Notes: a model not told the origin generated them from the sequence alone. A DNA stretch of 64,000 nt from Marinihelvus sp036351115 (GCA_036351115.1 JAZBOL010000033.1:1-64000), one strand, 5' to 3'; positions 44,776 through 54,343 are shown, counted from the first letter of the stretch. A program made the numbers and translations.

Positions 44776-45168
44776 ATGAAGCGAATCCGATTGTTCATTC
44801 CGTTTTCCGTGTTCGGCCTGGCCCTGGGCGCCAGCGCCCTGGCGTTCGCGCAGGAGGATGGTTCCCAGATCATCCTGCCGCTCGAGGCCCAGACCTGCGA
44901 TCTGCCCTCGGCCCCGTCGCGGATTCCCGAGGAAGCCACCTACGAGGAGCTGGTGGCGGCCAAGGGGCGTGTTTCCGACTTCCAGGCCGAGCTCGCCGTG
45001 TACCGCGAGTGCCTCGAAAATGCCGCACCGGAAGAGGAACTGACCGAGGGTAACCGCATCGCCCTGAACCAGGCGCACAACTACTCCGTGGAAATGGAGG
45101 AGCGGGTTGCCGAGGCTTTCAACACCGCCGTGCGCGCCTACAAGGCCCGCGAGGCGGAGGGTGGCTGA
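44776..45168 (+). CDS. Secreted hypothetical protein
   Basis: This 130-residue protein has a signal peptide (about 1-25, ending SALAFA) and an acidic, helical mature region containing two cysteines (TCDLP and RECLEN) that may pair. GAGG precedes the ATG. The family is not recognised. It overlaps the next gene by 8 nt, so a shared function in the envelope is plausible. Confidence 0.65.
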   Translation: MKRIRLFIPFSVFGLALGASALAFAQEDGSQIILPLEAQTCDLPSAPSRIPEEATYEELVAAKGRVSDFQAELAVYRECLENAAPEEELTEGNRIALNQAHNYSVEMEERVAEAFNTAVRAYKAREAEGG

Positions 45169-45910
45169 ACCCCCGGCGCCGGCGGCGGGAAGTCGCCGGC
45201 CCCCACCCGCGCTGGCGGCGCGCCTGCAGCGCTTAAACCAGTGGGCCTCCCAGGATCTCGGCGGTGGCCCGCGGCCCTGGAAGCTGGCCTGGGTGGTCAA
45301 CTTCCAGAAGGCCGGCACGTTCGTGTTTCTCGGTCTGCTCATGGCCTGGTACGGCAACACCACCACGGCCGCGTGGATCTACCTCGCCCTCCACGGCAGT
45401 TACGGCATCGTGTGGATCATCAAGGATCTCGCCTTTCCGGACCCGGCCTGGCAGCAGCGGGTGACCATCGGCGGCGGGATCATGGCGTTCCTGGCGGTAC
45501 TCGGCTGGTACTGGGTCTTTGGCTGGCTGCTGATATCCAGCGGTGAAATACCCGCCTATCCGCTGCCGGCAAATGCCTGGTATGCGCTGTGCATCAGCCT
45601 GTGCGTCATCGGCTGCGTGATCATGGTGGCCGCGGACGCCCAGAAATATTTCACCCTGCGGGTTCAGCGCGGCCTGATCACCGACGGCATGTTCCGGTAC
45701 GTGCGCCACCCGAACTACCTGGGCGAAATGATGATTTACGGCGCCTTCGCCCTCATGGTCTGGCACTGGCTGCCGTTCCTGGTCCTCGCCGGGGTCTGGG
45801 GCCTCCTGTTTGCCGTGAACATGGTCATGAAAGAGGCCAGCATGAGCCGCCACGAGGGCTGGGCCGAGTACCGCGCCCGCACGCGCTGGCTCATTCCCGG
45901 CGTTCTCTGA
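45161..45910 (+). CDS. Isoprenylcysteine methyltransferase-like (DUF1295/PEMT-type) membrane protein
   Basis: This protein of about 249 residues has several membrane helices and a C-terminal RVQRGLITDGMFRYVRHPNYLGEMMIYG block, the hallmark of the ICMT/phospholipid methyltransferase-like family that binds SAM at the membrane. GTG 45161 is inside the end of the previous gene with GGCGGAGG upstream. The natural substrate is unknown. Confidence 0.8.
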   Translation: MAEPPAPAAGSRRPPPALAARLQRLNQWASQDLGGGPRPWKLAWVVNFQKAGTFVFLGLLMAWYGNTTTAAWIYLALHGSYGIVWIIKDLAFPDPAWQQRVTIGGGIMAFLAVLGWYWVFGWLLISSGEIPAYPLPANAWYALCISLCVIGCVIMVAADAQKYFTLRVQRGLITDGMFRYVRHPNYLGEMMIYGAFALMVWHWLPFLVLAGVWGLLFAVNMVMKEASMSRHEGWAEYRARTRWLIPGVL

Positions 45911-45947
45911 ACCCACCTGCCGCGCGTTTCCGCGCGACCTTCCCGCC

Positions 45948-45976
45948 TTGAGGCACGGCCTCGGTGCTGGTATACT
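45948..45976 (+). promoter_or_regulatory. Promoter of the rpsF ribosomal operon
   Basis: TTGAGG (45948-45953) and TATACT (45971-45976), 17-nt spacing, predict a leader of about 132 nt. Two hairpins in it (CCGAG/CTCGG at 46039-46052 and GGCCCG/CGGGCC at 46076-46092) could be the site for S6:S18 autoregulation. Confidence 0.65.
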
Positions 45977-46114
45977 CCGCCGGCTTCGCGTCGGGGTTAG
46001 CCCGCCTGCGAAGAAAATCCTTGTTTCACCCGGACTTTCCGAGCGTGCTCGGCTCCGTACCGGGGAGACTTTGAAGGCCCGGTCTTCGGGCCGCCAAATC
46101 CGTAGGGAGTCACC

Positions 46115-46549
46115 ATGAGACATTACGAAATTTGCTTCCTGGTCCACCCGGACCAGAGCGAGCAGGTACCCGCCATGCTGGAGCGGTACCAGAGCCTGAT
46201 CGAAGAGAACGGTGGCAAGATCCACCGCCTCGAAGACTGGGGCCGTCGCCAGCTCGCCTTTTCCATCGCCAAGCTGCACAAGGCGCACTACGTGCTCATG
46301 AACATCGAGTGCGACGCCGAAACGCTGGCCGAGCTGGAAGGTGTTTTCCGCTTCAACGACGCCGTTCTGCGCCACCTGACGATTCGTCGCCAGTCCGCCG
46401 TGGAAGAGCAGTCACCGATTCTCAAGGCCAAGGAAGAGAAAGACCGCGCGCAGAACGACCGCGACGGTGGCCGCTCGGGCGACAAACCCGAGAAGCAGGT
46501 CGAGAAGAAGGAAGCCGCCGAGGAAACCACCAGTGAGGAGAGCGCATAA
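46115..46549 (+). CDS. rpsF: 30S ribosomal protein S6
   Basis: This 144-residue small-subunit protein has the S6 fold (MRHYEICFLVHPDQSEQVP start, EDWGRRQLAFSIAKLHKAHYVLMNIE core) and a charged Lys/Glu-rich C-terminal tail. It begins the rpsF-rpsR-rplI unit. The stop TAA shares its last base with the rpsR ATG. Confidence 0.97.
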   Translation: MRHYEICFLVHPDQSEQVPAMLERYQSLIEENGGKIHRLEDWGRRQLAFSIAKLHKAHYVLMNIECDAETLAELEGVFRFNDAVLRHLTIRRQSAVEEQSPILKAKEEKDRAQNDRDGGRSGDKPEKQVEKKEAAEETTSEESA

Positions 46550-46773
46550 TGGCCCGTCATTTCCGTCGCAGAAAATATTGCCGCTTCACTGCCGAGGGCA
46601 TTGAAGAGATCGATTACAAGGACCTGAACCTGCTCAAGCAGTACGTGGGTGAGTCCGGCAAGGTGGTGCCGAGCCGCATCACCGGCACCAAGGCCCGTTA
46701 CCAGCGCCAGCTCGCCACTGCGGTGAAGCGCGCCCGGTTCCTGGGTCTGCTGCCGTACACCGACAACCACTGA
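46549..46773 (+). CDS. rpsR: 30S ribosomal protein S18
   Basis: The protein has 74 residues, typical length, with YKDLNLLKQYVGESGKVVPSRITGT. It overlaps the rpsF stop by one base. No priB is present between rpsF and rpsR. Confidence 0.97.
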   Translation: MARHFRRRKYCRFTAEGIEEIDYKDLNLLKQYVGESGKVVPSRITGTKARYQRQLATAVKRARFLGLLPYTDNH

Positions 46774-46789
46774 GCGGGAGGAACGCACC

Positions 46790-47440
46790 ATGAAACTCAT
46801 CCTGCTGGAAAAAATCGCCAACCTCGGTGATCTCGGCGAAACGGTGGAAGTGAAGTCCGGCTACGGACGCAACTTCCTCATGCCCCAGGGCATGGCCGTG
46901 GCCGCCACCAAGGACAACGTCGCCATGTTCGAAGAGCGCCGCGCCGAGCTGGAAGCCGCTGCAGCCGAGAAGCTGTCCACGGCGGAAGCCCGGGCCGCGA
47001 AGCTCAACGAGGTGGTACTGAAAATCGACGCCAACGCCAGCGACGAAGGCAACCTGTTCGGCTCCATCGGGCCGCGCGAGATCGCCGACGCCGTGACGGA
47101 AACGGGCGTGGAGCTGGAGAAGAGCGAAGTGATCATGGGCGAGGGCCCGATCCGCGCCAACGGCGCCTACGACATCCCGATTCAACTGCACGCCGACGTG
47201 GTGGCCGAGATCAAGGTCATCGTCAACGAGGCCGCGATCATCGCCGAGGCCGACACCAAGGCCGAAGCCGAGGAAGTGCTCGACTACGACGCCGACGACG
47301 CCCAGGTGGTGGAGACGGTCATCGACGACGATGCCATGGAGAATCCGACGGCCGAAGCCGTGGAAGCGATCGAAACCATGGAAGCGGTCGAGGAAGCCAT
47401 GGACAGTGAAGAGCCGGAGGCGAAAACGCCGGCTTCCTGA
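46790..47440 (+). CDS. rplI: 50S ribosomal protein L9 with long acidic extension
   Basis: The first ~148 residues are normal L9 (MKLILLEKIANLGDLGETVEVKSGYGRNFL). The protein runs to 216 residues, adding about 68 very acidic residues (many Asp, Glu, Met, Ala) after the second domain. The acidic tail may reach outside the ribosome; its role is unknown. Confidence 0.95.
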   Translation: MKLILLEKIANLGDLGETVEVKSGYGRNFLMPQGMAVAATKDNVAMFEERRAELEAAAAEKLSTAEARAAKLNEVVLKIDANASDEGNLFGSIGPREIADAVTETGVELEKSEVIMGEGPIRANGAYDIPIQLHADVVAEIKVIVNEAAIIAEADTKAEAEEVLDYDADDAQVVETVIDDDAMENPTAEAVEAIETMEAVEEAMDSEEPEAKTPAS

Positions 47441-47460
47441 GCTGCGAGAACGCCCCGTCG

Positions 47461-47484
47461 AACGCCCCGGCCTGCCGGGGCGTT
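47461..47484 (+). terminator. Terminator after rplI
   Basis: A stem AACGCCCCGG/CCGGGGCGTT with loop CCTG is followed by CGTGTTTCC. The T tract is weak. Confidence 0.65.
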
Positions 47485-47601
47485 CGTGTTTCCGGGCTGT
47501 GCTATCCTGATTTTCCGGCGCCCGGAACGCGCACCCGAGACGTGGTCGCGGCCGAATGCAACAACGAACCCAAGCGAAGCCTTCACAGGCGGTGAAACTC
47601 C

Positions 47602-48981
47602 ATGGCCGAACCCAGACTGGCGAGCGTCGAACAGCTCAAAGTCCCTCCCCACTCCATCGAGGCGGAGCAGTCCGTGCTCGGCGGCATCCTGCTGGCGGAG
47701 CGAGGTTTCGAGGAAGTGGCCGACCGCATCAGCGAGGAGGACTTCTACCGGGAGGATCACCGGCTGATCTACCGCGCCATCTGTGAGCTCAACGACCTGG
47801 GCAGCCCCCTCGACGCGGTCACGGTGACCGAGTGGTTCGAGAACAACGGCCACATCGACCGGGTGGACGGTGGCGCGTACATCGTACAGCTCACCAACAC
47901 GACGCCCAGCGCGGCCAACATCACCGCCTACGCGGACATCGTCCGGGAGAAAAGCATCCTGCGTTCCCTGATCGACGTCGGCACGCTGATCACCAGCAAG
48001 GCCTTCGGTTCCGAGGGCCGGAACAGCAAGGAGCTGCTGGAAGAGGCGGAAAAGGCCATCTTCGCCATTGCCGACCGCGGCCAGCGGGCGGGGCAGGGTT
48101 TCGTCTCCGTGCAGGACACGCTGGACGAGGCCTTCAAGCGCATCGAGGAGCTCGTGGCGCACGAGGGCGACATCACCGGCATCCCCACCGGCTTCCTGGA
48201 CTTCGACAGAAAAACCGCCGGCCTGCAGGACTCCGACCTGGTGATCGTCGCCGGCCGTCCGGCCATGGGCAAGACCACCCTGGCCATGAACATCGCGGAG
48301 AACGCCGCCATCAAGAGCAAGGTGCCGGTCGCCGTGTTCAGCATGGAGATGTCCTCGCTCCAGCTGGTCATGCGCCTCTTTTCGTCCCTGGGCCAGATCG
48401 AACAGGGCCGCCTGCGCACCGGCAACCTGGATGACCTGGACTGGCCCAAGCTCACCTCGGCCATGAACATCCTGCGCAGGAGCAAGATCTTCATCGACGA
48501 AACGCCGGCCCTGTCGCCCTCGGAACTGCGGGCCCGGGCGCGACGCCTGAAGCGTGAGCACGATATCGGCATGATTGTCATCGACTACCTGCAGCTCATG
48601 CAGGTGCCCGGCAACAACGAGAACCGCGCGAACGAAATCGCCGAGATTTCGCGCTCCCTCAAGGCCCTGGCCAAGGAGCTGCACCTGCCGGTGATCGCCC
48701 TGTCCCAGCTCAACCGCTCGCTGGAACAGCGTCCGAACAAGCGGCCCATCATGGCGGATCTGCGTGAATCGGGCTCCATCGAGCAGGACGCCGACCTCAT
48801 CGTTTTCATCTACCGGGACGAGGTCTACAACGAGGACTCGCCGGCGAAGGGCAAGGCGGAGATCATCATCGGCAAGCACCGCCACGGTTCCACGGGCACC
48901 GTCGAACTGAACTTCCAGGGCCCCTGGCTGCGCTTCGCCAACCTGGCGCCCGATTATTTCCAGGATGAGGGGTTAGACTGA
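47602..48981 (+). CDS. dnaB: Replicative DNA helicase
   Basis: This 459-residue hexameric helicase unwinds DNA at the fork. The N-terminal domain (about 15-115) and a RecA-like domain with Walker A GRPAMGKTTLAMN and Walker B-type VIDYLQLM are present. It follows the ribosomal genes in the conserved rpsF-rpsR-rplI-dnaB-alr order. Confidence 0.97.
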   Translation: MAEPRLASVEQLKVPPHSIEAEQSVLGGILLAERGFEEVADRISEEDFYREDHRLIYRAICELNDLGSPLDAVTVTEWFENNGHIDRVDGGAYIVQLTNTTPSAANITAYADIVREKSILRSLIDVGTLITSKAFGSEGRNSKELLEEAEKAIFAIADRGQRAGQGFVSVQDTLDEAFKRIEELVAHEGDITGIPTGFLDFDRKTAGLQDSDLVIVAGRPAMGKTTLAMNIAENAAIKSKVPVAVFSMEMSSLQLVMRLFSSLGQIEQGRLRTGNLDDLDWPKLTSAMNILRRSKIFIDETPALSPSELRARARRLKREHDIGMIVIDYLQLMQVPGNNENRANEIAEISRSLKALAKELHLPVIALSQLNRSLEQRPNKRPIMADLRESGSIEQDADLIVFIYRDEVYNEDSPAKGKAEIIIGKHRHGSTGTVELNFQGPWLRFANLAPDYFQDEGLD

Positions 48982-49063
48982 GTTCCTTCGCCTGACCGGG
49001 ACGCCGCTGCACCTTCCGGCCCGCCGGGCCACCGTTTTCCCAGGAACCTGAACTGACCCGATC

Positions 49064-50137
49064 ATGAGTCGCGAAACCCTCGCACGAATCGACGCCGACG
49101 CCCTGCGTCACAACCTCGACGTGGTGCGCGGTCTCGCGCCCGACAGCCGGGTGGTCAGCGTGGTCAAGGCCGATGCCTATGGCCACGGGGTCGACCTCGT
49201 GCTTCCGGGGCTCGACGCCTCGGACGTGCTCGCCGTTGCCACCGTGGAAGAACTCCAGGCCGTCCGCCAGGCCGGCTGGACCGGTCGCCTGCTGCTCCTG
49301 GAAGGGTTCGCGGGTTCCAGGGAATTCGACGTGGCGGCCCGCACCGGCGCTGAAACGGTCATTCATCACGAGACGCAGCTCGAACTGCTCGAAGCCCGCG
49401 GTGCTTTGCCCGGGCCCCGCTGCTGGCTGAAGGTCGATACGGGCATGCATCGCCTGGGCTTTCCCGAATCGTCCTTTGAGGACGCCCTGGCCCGGCTGCA
49501 GGCCCTCGATGACGGGCGCCCTCCCATCCTCATGTCCCACTTCGCTTGCGCGGACGAGCCGGCCTCCGGCGCGACGGCGCAGCAGCTGGAACGGTTCCAG
49601 GCGGTGTGCGACCGGGACGACCTGCCCGTATCGCTCGCCAACTCCGCCGGACTGCTGAATTTTCCCGAAAGCCGGCGGGACTACGTGCGTCCCGGCATCC
49701 TGCTGTACGGGATCTCACCCCTGGCCGAGGCGACCGGCGAGGACCATGGCCTGCGTCCGGTCATGACCCTGAGCACGCACCTGCTGGCCATCAACACGGT
49801 GCCGGCGGGGGAGCGGGTCGGTTACGGCGGGCGCTTCGAATGTCCGGAGACCCTGCGCATCGGCGTGGCCGGTATCGGCTACGGCGACGGCTATCCCCGG
49901 GCGGTGCCTGATGGCACGCCGGTGCTGGTCAACGGTCGCCGGGCAGCCATCGCCGGCCGCGTGTCCATGGACATGATCACCATCGACCTGCGCGGCCACG
50001 ACGATGCCCGGGTCGGCGACGAGGTCATTCTCTGGGGGCGCGGTCTGCCCGTCGAGACGGTCGCCCGGGCGGCGGGCATGATTCCCTACGAGCTGGTGTG
50101 TGGCATTACGGGGCGTGTCAGGCGGGTGCGAGCCTGA
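49064..50137 (+). CDS. alr: Alanine racemase
   Basis: This 357-residue PLP enzyme makes D-alanine for peptidoglycan. The PLP lysine is Lys35 (VVKADAYGHG), and the catalytic tyrosine is in GERVGYGGRF. The C-terminal domain is complete. It lies downstream of dnaB in conserved order. Confidence 0.96.
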   Translation: MSRETLARIDADALRHNLDVVRGLAPDSRVVSVVKADAYGHGVDLVLPGLDASDVLAVATVEELQAVRQAGWTGRLLLLEGFAGSREFDVAARTGAETVIHHETQLELLEARGALPGPRCWLKVDTGMHRLGFPESSFEDALARLQALDDGRPPILMSHFACADEPASGATAQQLERFQAVCDRDDLPVSLANSAGLLNFPESRRDYVRPGILLYGISPLAEATGEDHGLRPVMTLSTHLLAINTVPAGERVGYGGRFECPETLRIGVAGIGYGDGYPRAVPDGTPVLVNGRRAAIAGRVSMDMITIDLRGHDDARVGDEVILWGRGLPVETVARAAGMIPYELVCGITGRVRRVRA

Positions 50138-50220
50138 AACCGGTGATTTTGCTTGCGGCCGCCCCAGGAAGGCTTACAGCCCGGGGTTCTGGCGACCGAA
50201 CAGGCAACGGCCGCAAGGAG

Positions 50221-50682
50221 TCAGGGCGCAAGGGCCCGCTGCCACGGCGGCCCGTCCGTGAACTGTCGAAAGTTGACGACCTTGCCATCCACCAGTTGCC
50301 AAACGTGCACAAACGGCGCCTCGACACTCCGTCCCGTGGCCTTGTAAGTGCCCCGGTAGGTTCCCAGCGCGATGACCCGGTTGCCGTCGGCAACGAATGC
50401 CTCCGGGCTCACCTCATAGCCGTCCCACTCCGCGCCGATGCGCGAAATCAAGCCCTCGAGGAGGGCGTCAGGCCCGACGTACGTACCCGCGTAGGGGTAG
50501 CCCTCGGCGTCGGTCCAGGTCACCTTCGGATCGAGGATGGCGATGAAGGCGTCGACGTCACCGCTGGCGAAGTCATCATAGGCCTGCTCGACGAGAGCGC
50601 GATTCGCCTCGACGGGACTTTGCACCAGAGCACACGCGGGAAGAAGAGCAAGCAGGAATGTAAGAACGAACAAGCGGGTCAT
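50221..50682 (-). CDS. SnoaL/NTF2-like lipoprotein
   Basis: This protein of about 153 residues has a lipobox LLPAC near residue 18 (LLALLPACALV) and an NTF2-like alpha+beta domain with WTDAEGYPYAGTYVGPDALLEGLI. Such domains bind small ligands or act as cyclases or isomerases; the function is unknown. The ATG at 50682 has GGAG ahead of it. It faces the alr end and lies 214 nt from the pspF-like end. Confidence 0.82.
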   Translation of the reverse strand: MTRLFVLTFLLALLPACALVQSPVEANRALVEQAYDDFASGDVDAFIAILDPKVTWTDAEGYPYAGTYVGPDALLEGLISRIGAEWDGYEVSPEAFVADGNRVIALGTYRGTYKATGRSVEAPFVHVWQLVDGKVVNFRQFTDGPPWQRALAP

Positions 50683-50895
50683 GTGTGGAAAGGACTCCAG
50701 AATTGGCATCAGGTACAGGGCCTCCAGGTTGCGTCCGGCCGCGCCGGAATCACGATCATCCGCTATGGGTTACCGGAGGGGGCGACGTAAGGAAGGGGGC
50801 CAGAAAAGCGATGAGCATCCCTCCTGCGGCCTCAATCGATAGCTGGGGGCAAAGGTACAGCAAAAATCAACCAGCGTCCGCTTTCGGCATTCCCT

Positions 50896-51918
50896 TCATC
50901 CGCTTTCCGCCTCGCTGTCCGTGAGCTCGTACTTGCGCAGGTAACCGCGCAGCTGGTGGTAGGTCAGCCCCAGGTACTCCGCGGTCTTTTTCTGGTTGAA
51001 GCGGTTCTTCTCGAGCGCCGCTTTCAGCAGCGCGATTTCCTGGTTCTGCACGTGTTCCTTGAAGTCATAGGGGCCCTCCGGTGCGGCTGGCTGCTCATCC
51101 CTGTCCCCGACCGTCGCAGCGTCTGCCCGATGCGGTCGCCAGGGCGAATCAAAGGGGTCGAACACGATGCGCGAAACCTCGGTTTCCGGGTCCTCGCGGG
51201 AATACACGGCGCGCTCCACGACGTTCTTGAGCTCCCGCACGTTGCCGGGCCAGGAGAAGTTCATGAGCGCGTCCCGGGCCGACTCGTCGAAGCCGGGAAA
51301 CAGTTCGTGGCCGAGTTCTCCCGCCATGCGCACGGCGAAATGCTCCGCCAGGGGCAGGATGTCCTCTGGCCGCTCACGCAGGGGGGGCAGGGTGATCACG
51401 TCGAAGGCCAGGCGGTCGAGGAGGTCGGCCCGGAACCGGCCCTCGTCGGCCAGGCGCGGCAGGTCCTCGTTCGTCGCGCCGATCAGCCGGACGTCCGTCT
51501 GCAGGGTCTCCGTCCCGCCGACGCGCTCGAATTCGCCGTATTCGATCACGCGCAGGATCTTTTCCTGGACCCGGGACGAAGTGCTCGCGAGCTCATCGAG
51601 AAACAGGCTGCCCTCGTGCGCCAGTTCGAAGCGGCCCGGCCGCCGCTTGTTCGCCCCGGTAAAGGAGCCGGCCTCGTGTCCGAAGAGTTCGCTCTCCAGG
51701 AGCGAGTCGGTCAGGGCGGCGCAGTTGAGCTTGACGAAGGGCTTGTCCCAGCGGGCGGACAGGTAGTGGATCCGGGCGGCGATGAGCTCCTTGCCCGTGC
51801 CGCGCTCGCCGATCACCAGCACCGGCCGGTCCAGGGGTGCGATTCGCGAGACATGCTCGAGCACCTCCAGGAAGCCGGGAGACTCGCCGATCAGTGGTTG
51901 TTCCTGTTGCTGGCGCAC
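50896..51918 (-). CDS. pspF: PspF-like sigma-54 enhancer-binding protein
   Basis: This 340-residue AAA+ activator has no receiver domain: it starts directly with the sigma-54 AAA+ domain (GERGTGKEL Walker A, GSFTGA loop instead of GAFTGA) and has a C-terminal Fis HTH (QKKTAEYLGLTYHQLRGYL). PspF normally drives pspA from sigma-54 promoters and is divergent from the psp operon. None is present here; radA is divergent instead. Confidence 0.88.
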   Translation of the reverse strand: MRQQQEQPLIGESPGFLEVLEHVSRIAPLDRPVLVIGERGTGKELIAARIHYLSARWDKPFVKLNCAALTDSLLESELFGHEAGSFTGANKRRPGRFELAHEGSLFLDELASTSSRVQEKILRVIEYGEFERVGGTETLQTDVRLIGATNEDLPRLADEGRFRADLLDRLAFDVITLPPLRERPEDILPLAEHFAVRMAGELGHELFPGFDESARDALMNFSWPGNVRELKNVVERAVYSREDPETEVSRIVFDPFDSPWRPHRADAATVGDRDEQPAAPEGPYDFKEHVQNQEIALLKAALEKNRFNQKKTAEYLGLTYHQLRGYLRKYELTDSEAESG

Positions 51919-52129
51919 GGCCTGGGTCCCTCGTTTTCAGCACGGTCGAGGCGTCCCTGTCGCCTCTCCGTCGCCGCCATGTCGGCTTTCATTGTAGGAA
52001 ATGCGCGGCGGCGCTGCCCGGGTGAATGGTCACGGGCCACCGGGCGGCGGTGAGGCGGTATCATGCCCGCTATCCCGCGTGAATCGGTCCGGTCCACGGG
52101 CCCTCGGAAACGGAGCAAGGCAGCCCGGC

Positions 52130-53506
52130 ATGGCGAAGAGCAAGGTGGTGTACCAGTGCGACGATTGCGGCGCACGCCTCAGCAAGTGGGCCGGTCAGTG
52201 TCCGGAATGCCAGGCCTGGAACACGGTTCGCGAAGCCGTCGCGGCGTCCCGCCCCTCCCTGCAGCCGGTGGGCAGCCGCCGCGACGGCTATGCCGGCGCC
52301 GGCGGCGGGGCCGACGTGGTGTCCCTGGCGAGCGTCGCCCTCGACGAACAGGAACGTCGCGCCACGGGCCTGCCCGAACTGGACCGGGTGCTCGGCGGGG
52401 GTCTCGTGCCCGGTTCCGTCGTTCTCCTCGGGGGCGATCCGGGCATCGGCAAGTCCACCCTGCTGTTGCAAAGCCTCGCCGCCATGTCCTCGACCACGGA
52501 CACGCTCTACGTCACCGGTGAAGAGTCGCTCCAGCAGATCAGCCTCCGAGCCCAGCGCCTGGGACTTGATGCGGGCCGCCTGAACTGCCTGACCGAGACC
52601 TGTGTCGAGCATATTCTCGGTGCCGTGGAGGCGCGGAAGCCGTCCCTCGTGGTCATCGATTCGATCCAGACGCTCTTTTCCGAACAGGTGCAGTCCGCCC
52701 CCGGCTCGGTCAGCCAGGTACGAGAGTCCGCCGCGGCGCTCGTGCGCCACGCCAAGCGGGCCCAGTGCACCATGCTGCTCGTGGGGCACGTCACCAAGGA
52801 AGGCGCCCTGGCCGGGCCCCGGGTGCTCGAACACATGGTGGATGCCGTGCTCTATTTCGAGAGCGACAGCGGCAGCCGCTATCGCATCGTCCGATCCGTG
52901 AAGAATCGCTTCGGCACGGTCAACGAACTGGGCATCTTCGCCATGACCGGCGAGGGACTGAAACAGGTGAAGAACCCGTCCGCCATTTTCCTGTCGGGTT
53001 CCGAGGCCCTGCCGGGCAGCTGTGTCACCGTGGTGCGCGAGGGTACCCGGCCCATGCTCCTCGAGTTGCAGGCCCTGGTGGACGACAGTCACCTGTCCAA
53101 CCCACGCCGGGTCGCCCTGGGCCTGGACGCCAATCGCCTGGCGATGCTGCTGGCGGTGCTGCACCGCCACGGGGGCGTGTCCTTCTCGGACCAGGACGTG
53201 TTCATCAACGTGGTGGGTGGCATGCGCCTGGCGGAGACGGGCAGTGATTTGCCCCTGGCCCTGGCGCTCCTGTCCAGCTTTCGCCATCGTGCGCTGCCGG
53301 AAGGGCAGGTCGTGTTCGGCGAGGTGGGTCTCGGCGGTGAAATCCGTCCGGTTTACAACGGCGAAGAGCGCCTGAAGGAAGCCGCCACCCACGGGTTTCG
53401 CCGGGCCGTGGTGCCGAAGGCGAACCGGCCCCGCAAACCCATCGAGGGTCTGGAGGTCATCGCGGTGAGCACCCTGGCGGACGCCCTGGACCGGGCGTTC
53501 GAATAG
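52130..53506 (+). CDS. radA: DNA repair protein RadA
   Basis: This 458-residue protein has an N-terminal zinc finger (CDDCGARLSKWAGQCPEC), a RecA-like ATPase with Walker A GGDPGIGKSTLLLQ, the RadA-specific VKNRFGTVNELG motif and a C-terminal Lon-like domain. It promotes branch migration in recombination repair. The ATG at 52130 is chosen over upstream frame sequence. Confidence 0.96.
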   Translation: MAKSKVVYQCDDCGARLSKWAGQCPECQAWNTVREAVAASRPSLQPVGSRRDGYAGAGGGADVVSLASVALDEQERRATGLPELDRVLGGGLVPGSVVLLGGDPGIGKSTLLLQSLAAMSSTTDTLYVTGEESLQQISLRAQRLGLDAGRLNCLTETCVEHILGAVEARKPSLVVIDSIQTLFSEQVQSAPGSVSQVRESAAALVRHAKRAQCTMLLVGHVTKEGALAGPRVLEHMVDAVLYFESDSGSRYRIVRSVKNRFGTVNELGIFAMTGEGLKQVKNPSAIFLSGSEALPGSCVTVVREGTRPMLLELQALVDDSHLSNPRRVALGLDANRLAMLLAVLHRHGGVSFSDQDVFINVVGGMRLAETGSDLPLALALLSSFRHRALPEGQVVFGEVGLGGEIRPVYNGEERLKEAATHGFRRAVVPKANRPRKPIEGLEVIAVSTLADALDRAFE

Positions 53507-53533
53507 TCGATTCGCGGCCTGCCGGCCGCTGTA

Positions 53534-54343
53534 TCAACCCCAGCTGCGGCCGAGCACGGCCTCCAGGACCAGCTTGCTGCCGAAGTAGGCCAGGATCAGT
53601 ACGAGCACGCCCCCGAGCGTCAGGCGCACGGCGGTGCGGCCGCGCCAGCCCCAGAACAGCCGGCCGCAGAGCAGGGCGCCGAACAGCAGCCAGGCGGCGA
53701 TGGACAGCACGGTCTTGTGCACCAGGTGCTGGGCAAAAAGGTTGTCGATGAACAGGAAGCCCGTGAGCAGGGAGACGGTCAGGAGGGCGAAGCCGAGCGC
53801 CACCAGTGTGAAGAGCAGGGACTCGAGGATGTCGAGGGCCGGCAGCGCGCGCACCATTCGACTCAGGGCATGTTTGCGCAGGGCCTGGTCGATGACGGTC
53901 ACGAATACGGCATACACGCCGGCAAGGGCCAGGAATCCGAAAGCCATGACCGAGCTGACGACGTGTGCGCCGACTGTCGGGGTCACGTTTTCCAGCATGT
54001 TGCCCGGCGCATCGATGGCCCATTCCGCGACCAGCATGAGGCCGGCGAGGGGCAGGGCGACGAGCCCCGCCGCGAACAGCCGGTTGGGATTCACCGCCGC
54101 GAACAGCACCAGCAGAACGATCACCAGTGCGCAAAGGCTCAACACGTTGAGGAAACTGATCTCCACCGGGGAGTTCACGAACCAGTGCTGCGCCTGGGCC
54201 GCCCCGTGCAGCACCACGCCGGCGGCGGCAAGCACGGCCGGCGCCCGCGGACGGGCGTCCGCATCGGACATCAGGCCGCGGTAGAGCAGGAAAGCCGCCA
54301 GCAGGTAGCAGGCGGCGGCGCTCAGCAGAAAAATGTCATGCAT
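53534..54343 (-). CDS. ypjD: Inner-membrane protein YpjD, CcsA-like
   Basis: This 269-residue protein has about eight membrane segments of the cytochrome c assembly (CcsA/CcmC-like) type, with HLVHKTVLSIAAWLLFGALLCGRLFWGWRG in the C-terminal part. This family sits divergent from ffh in many gammaproteobacteria, as here. Its biochemical role is uncertain; a part in magnesium or cobalt homeostasis (CorE) has been suggested. Confidence 0.9.
   Translation of the reverse strand: MHDIFLLSAAACYLLAAFLLYRGLMSDADARPRAPAVLAAAGVVLHGAAQAQHWFVNSPVEISFLNVLSLCALVIVLLVLFAAVNPNRLFAAGLVALPLAGLMLVAEWAIDAPGNMLENVTPTVGAHVVSSVMAFGFLALAGVYAVFVTVIDQALRKHALSRMVRALPALDILESLLFTLVALGFALLTVSLLTGFLFIDNLFAQHLVHKTVLSIAAWLLFGALLCGRLFWGWRGRTAVRLTLGGVLVLILAYFGSKLVLEAVLGRSWG

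Noticed and set aside
47284..48885. Minus-strand ORF across dnaB
   Set aside because: It is an antisense shadow of dnaB, which has intact Walker motifs.
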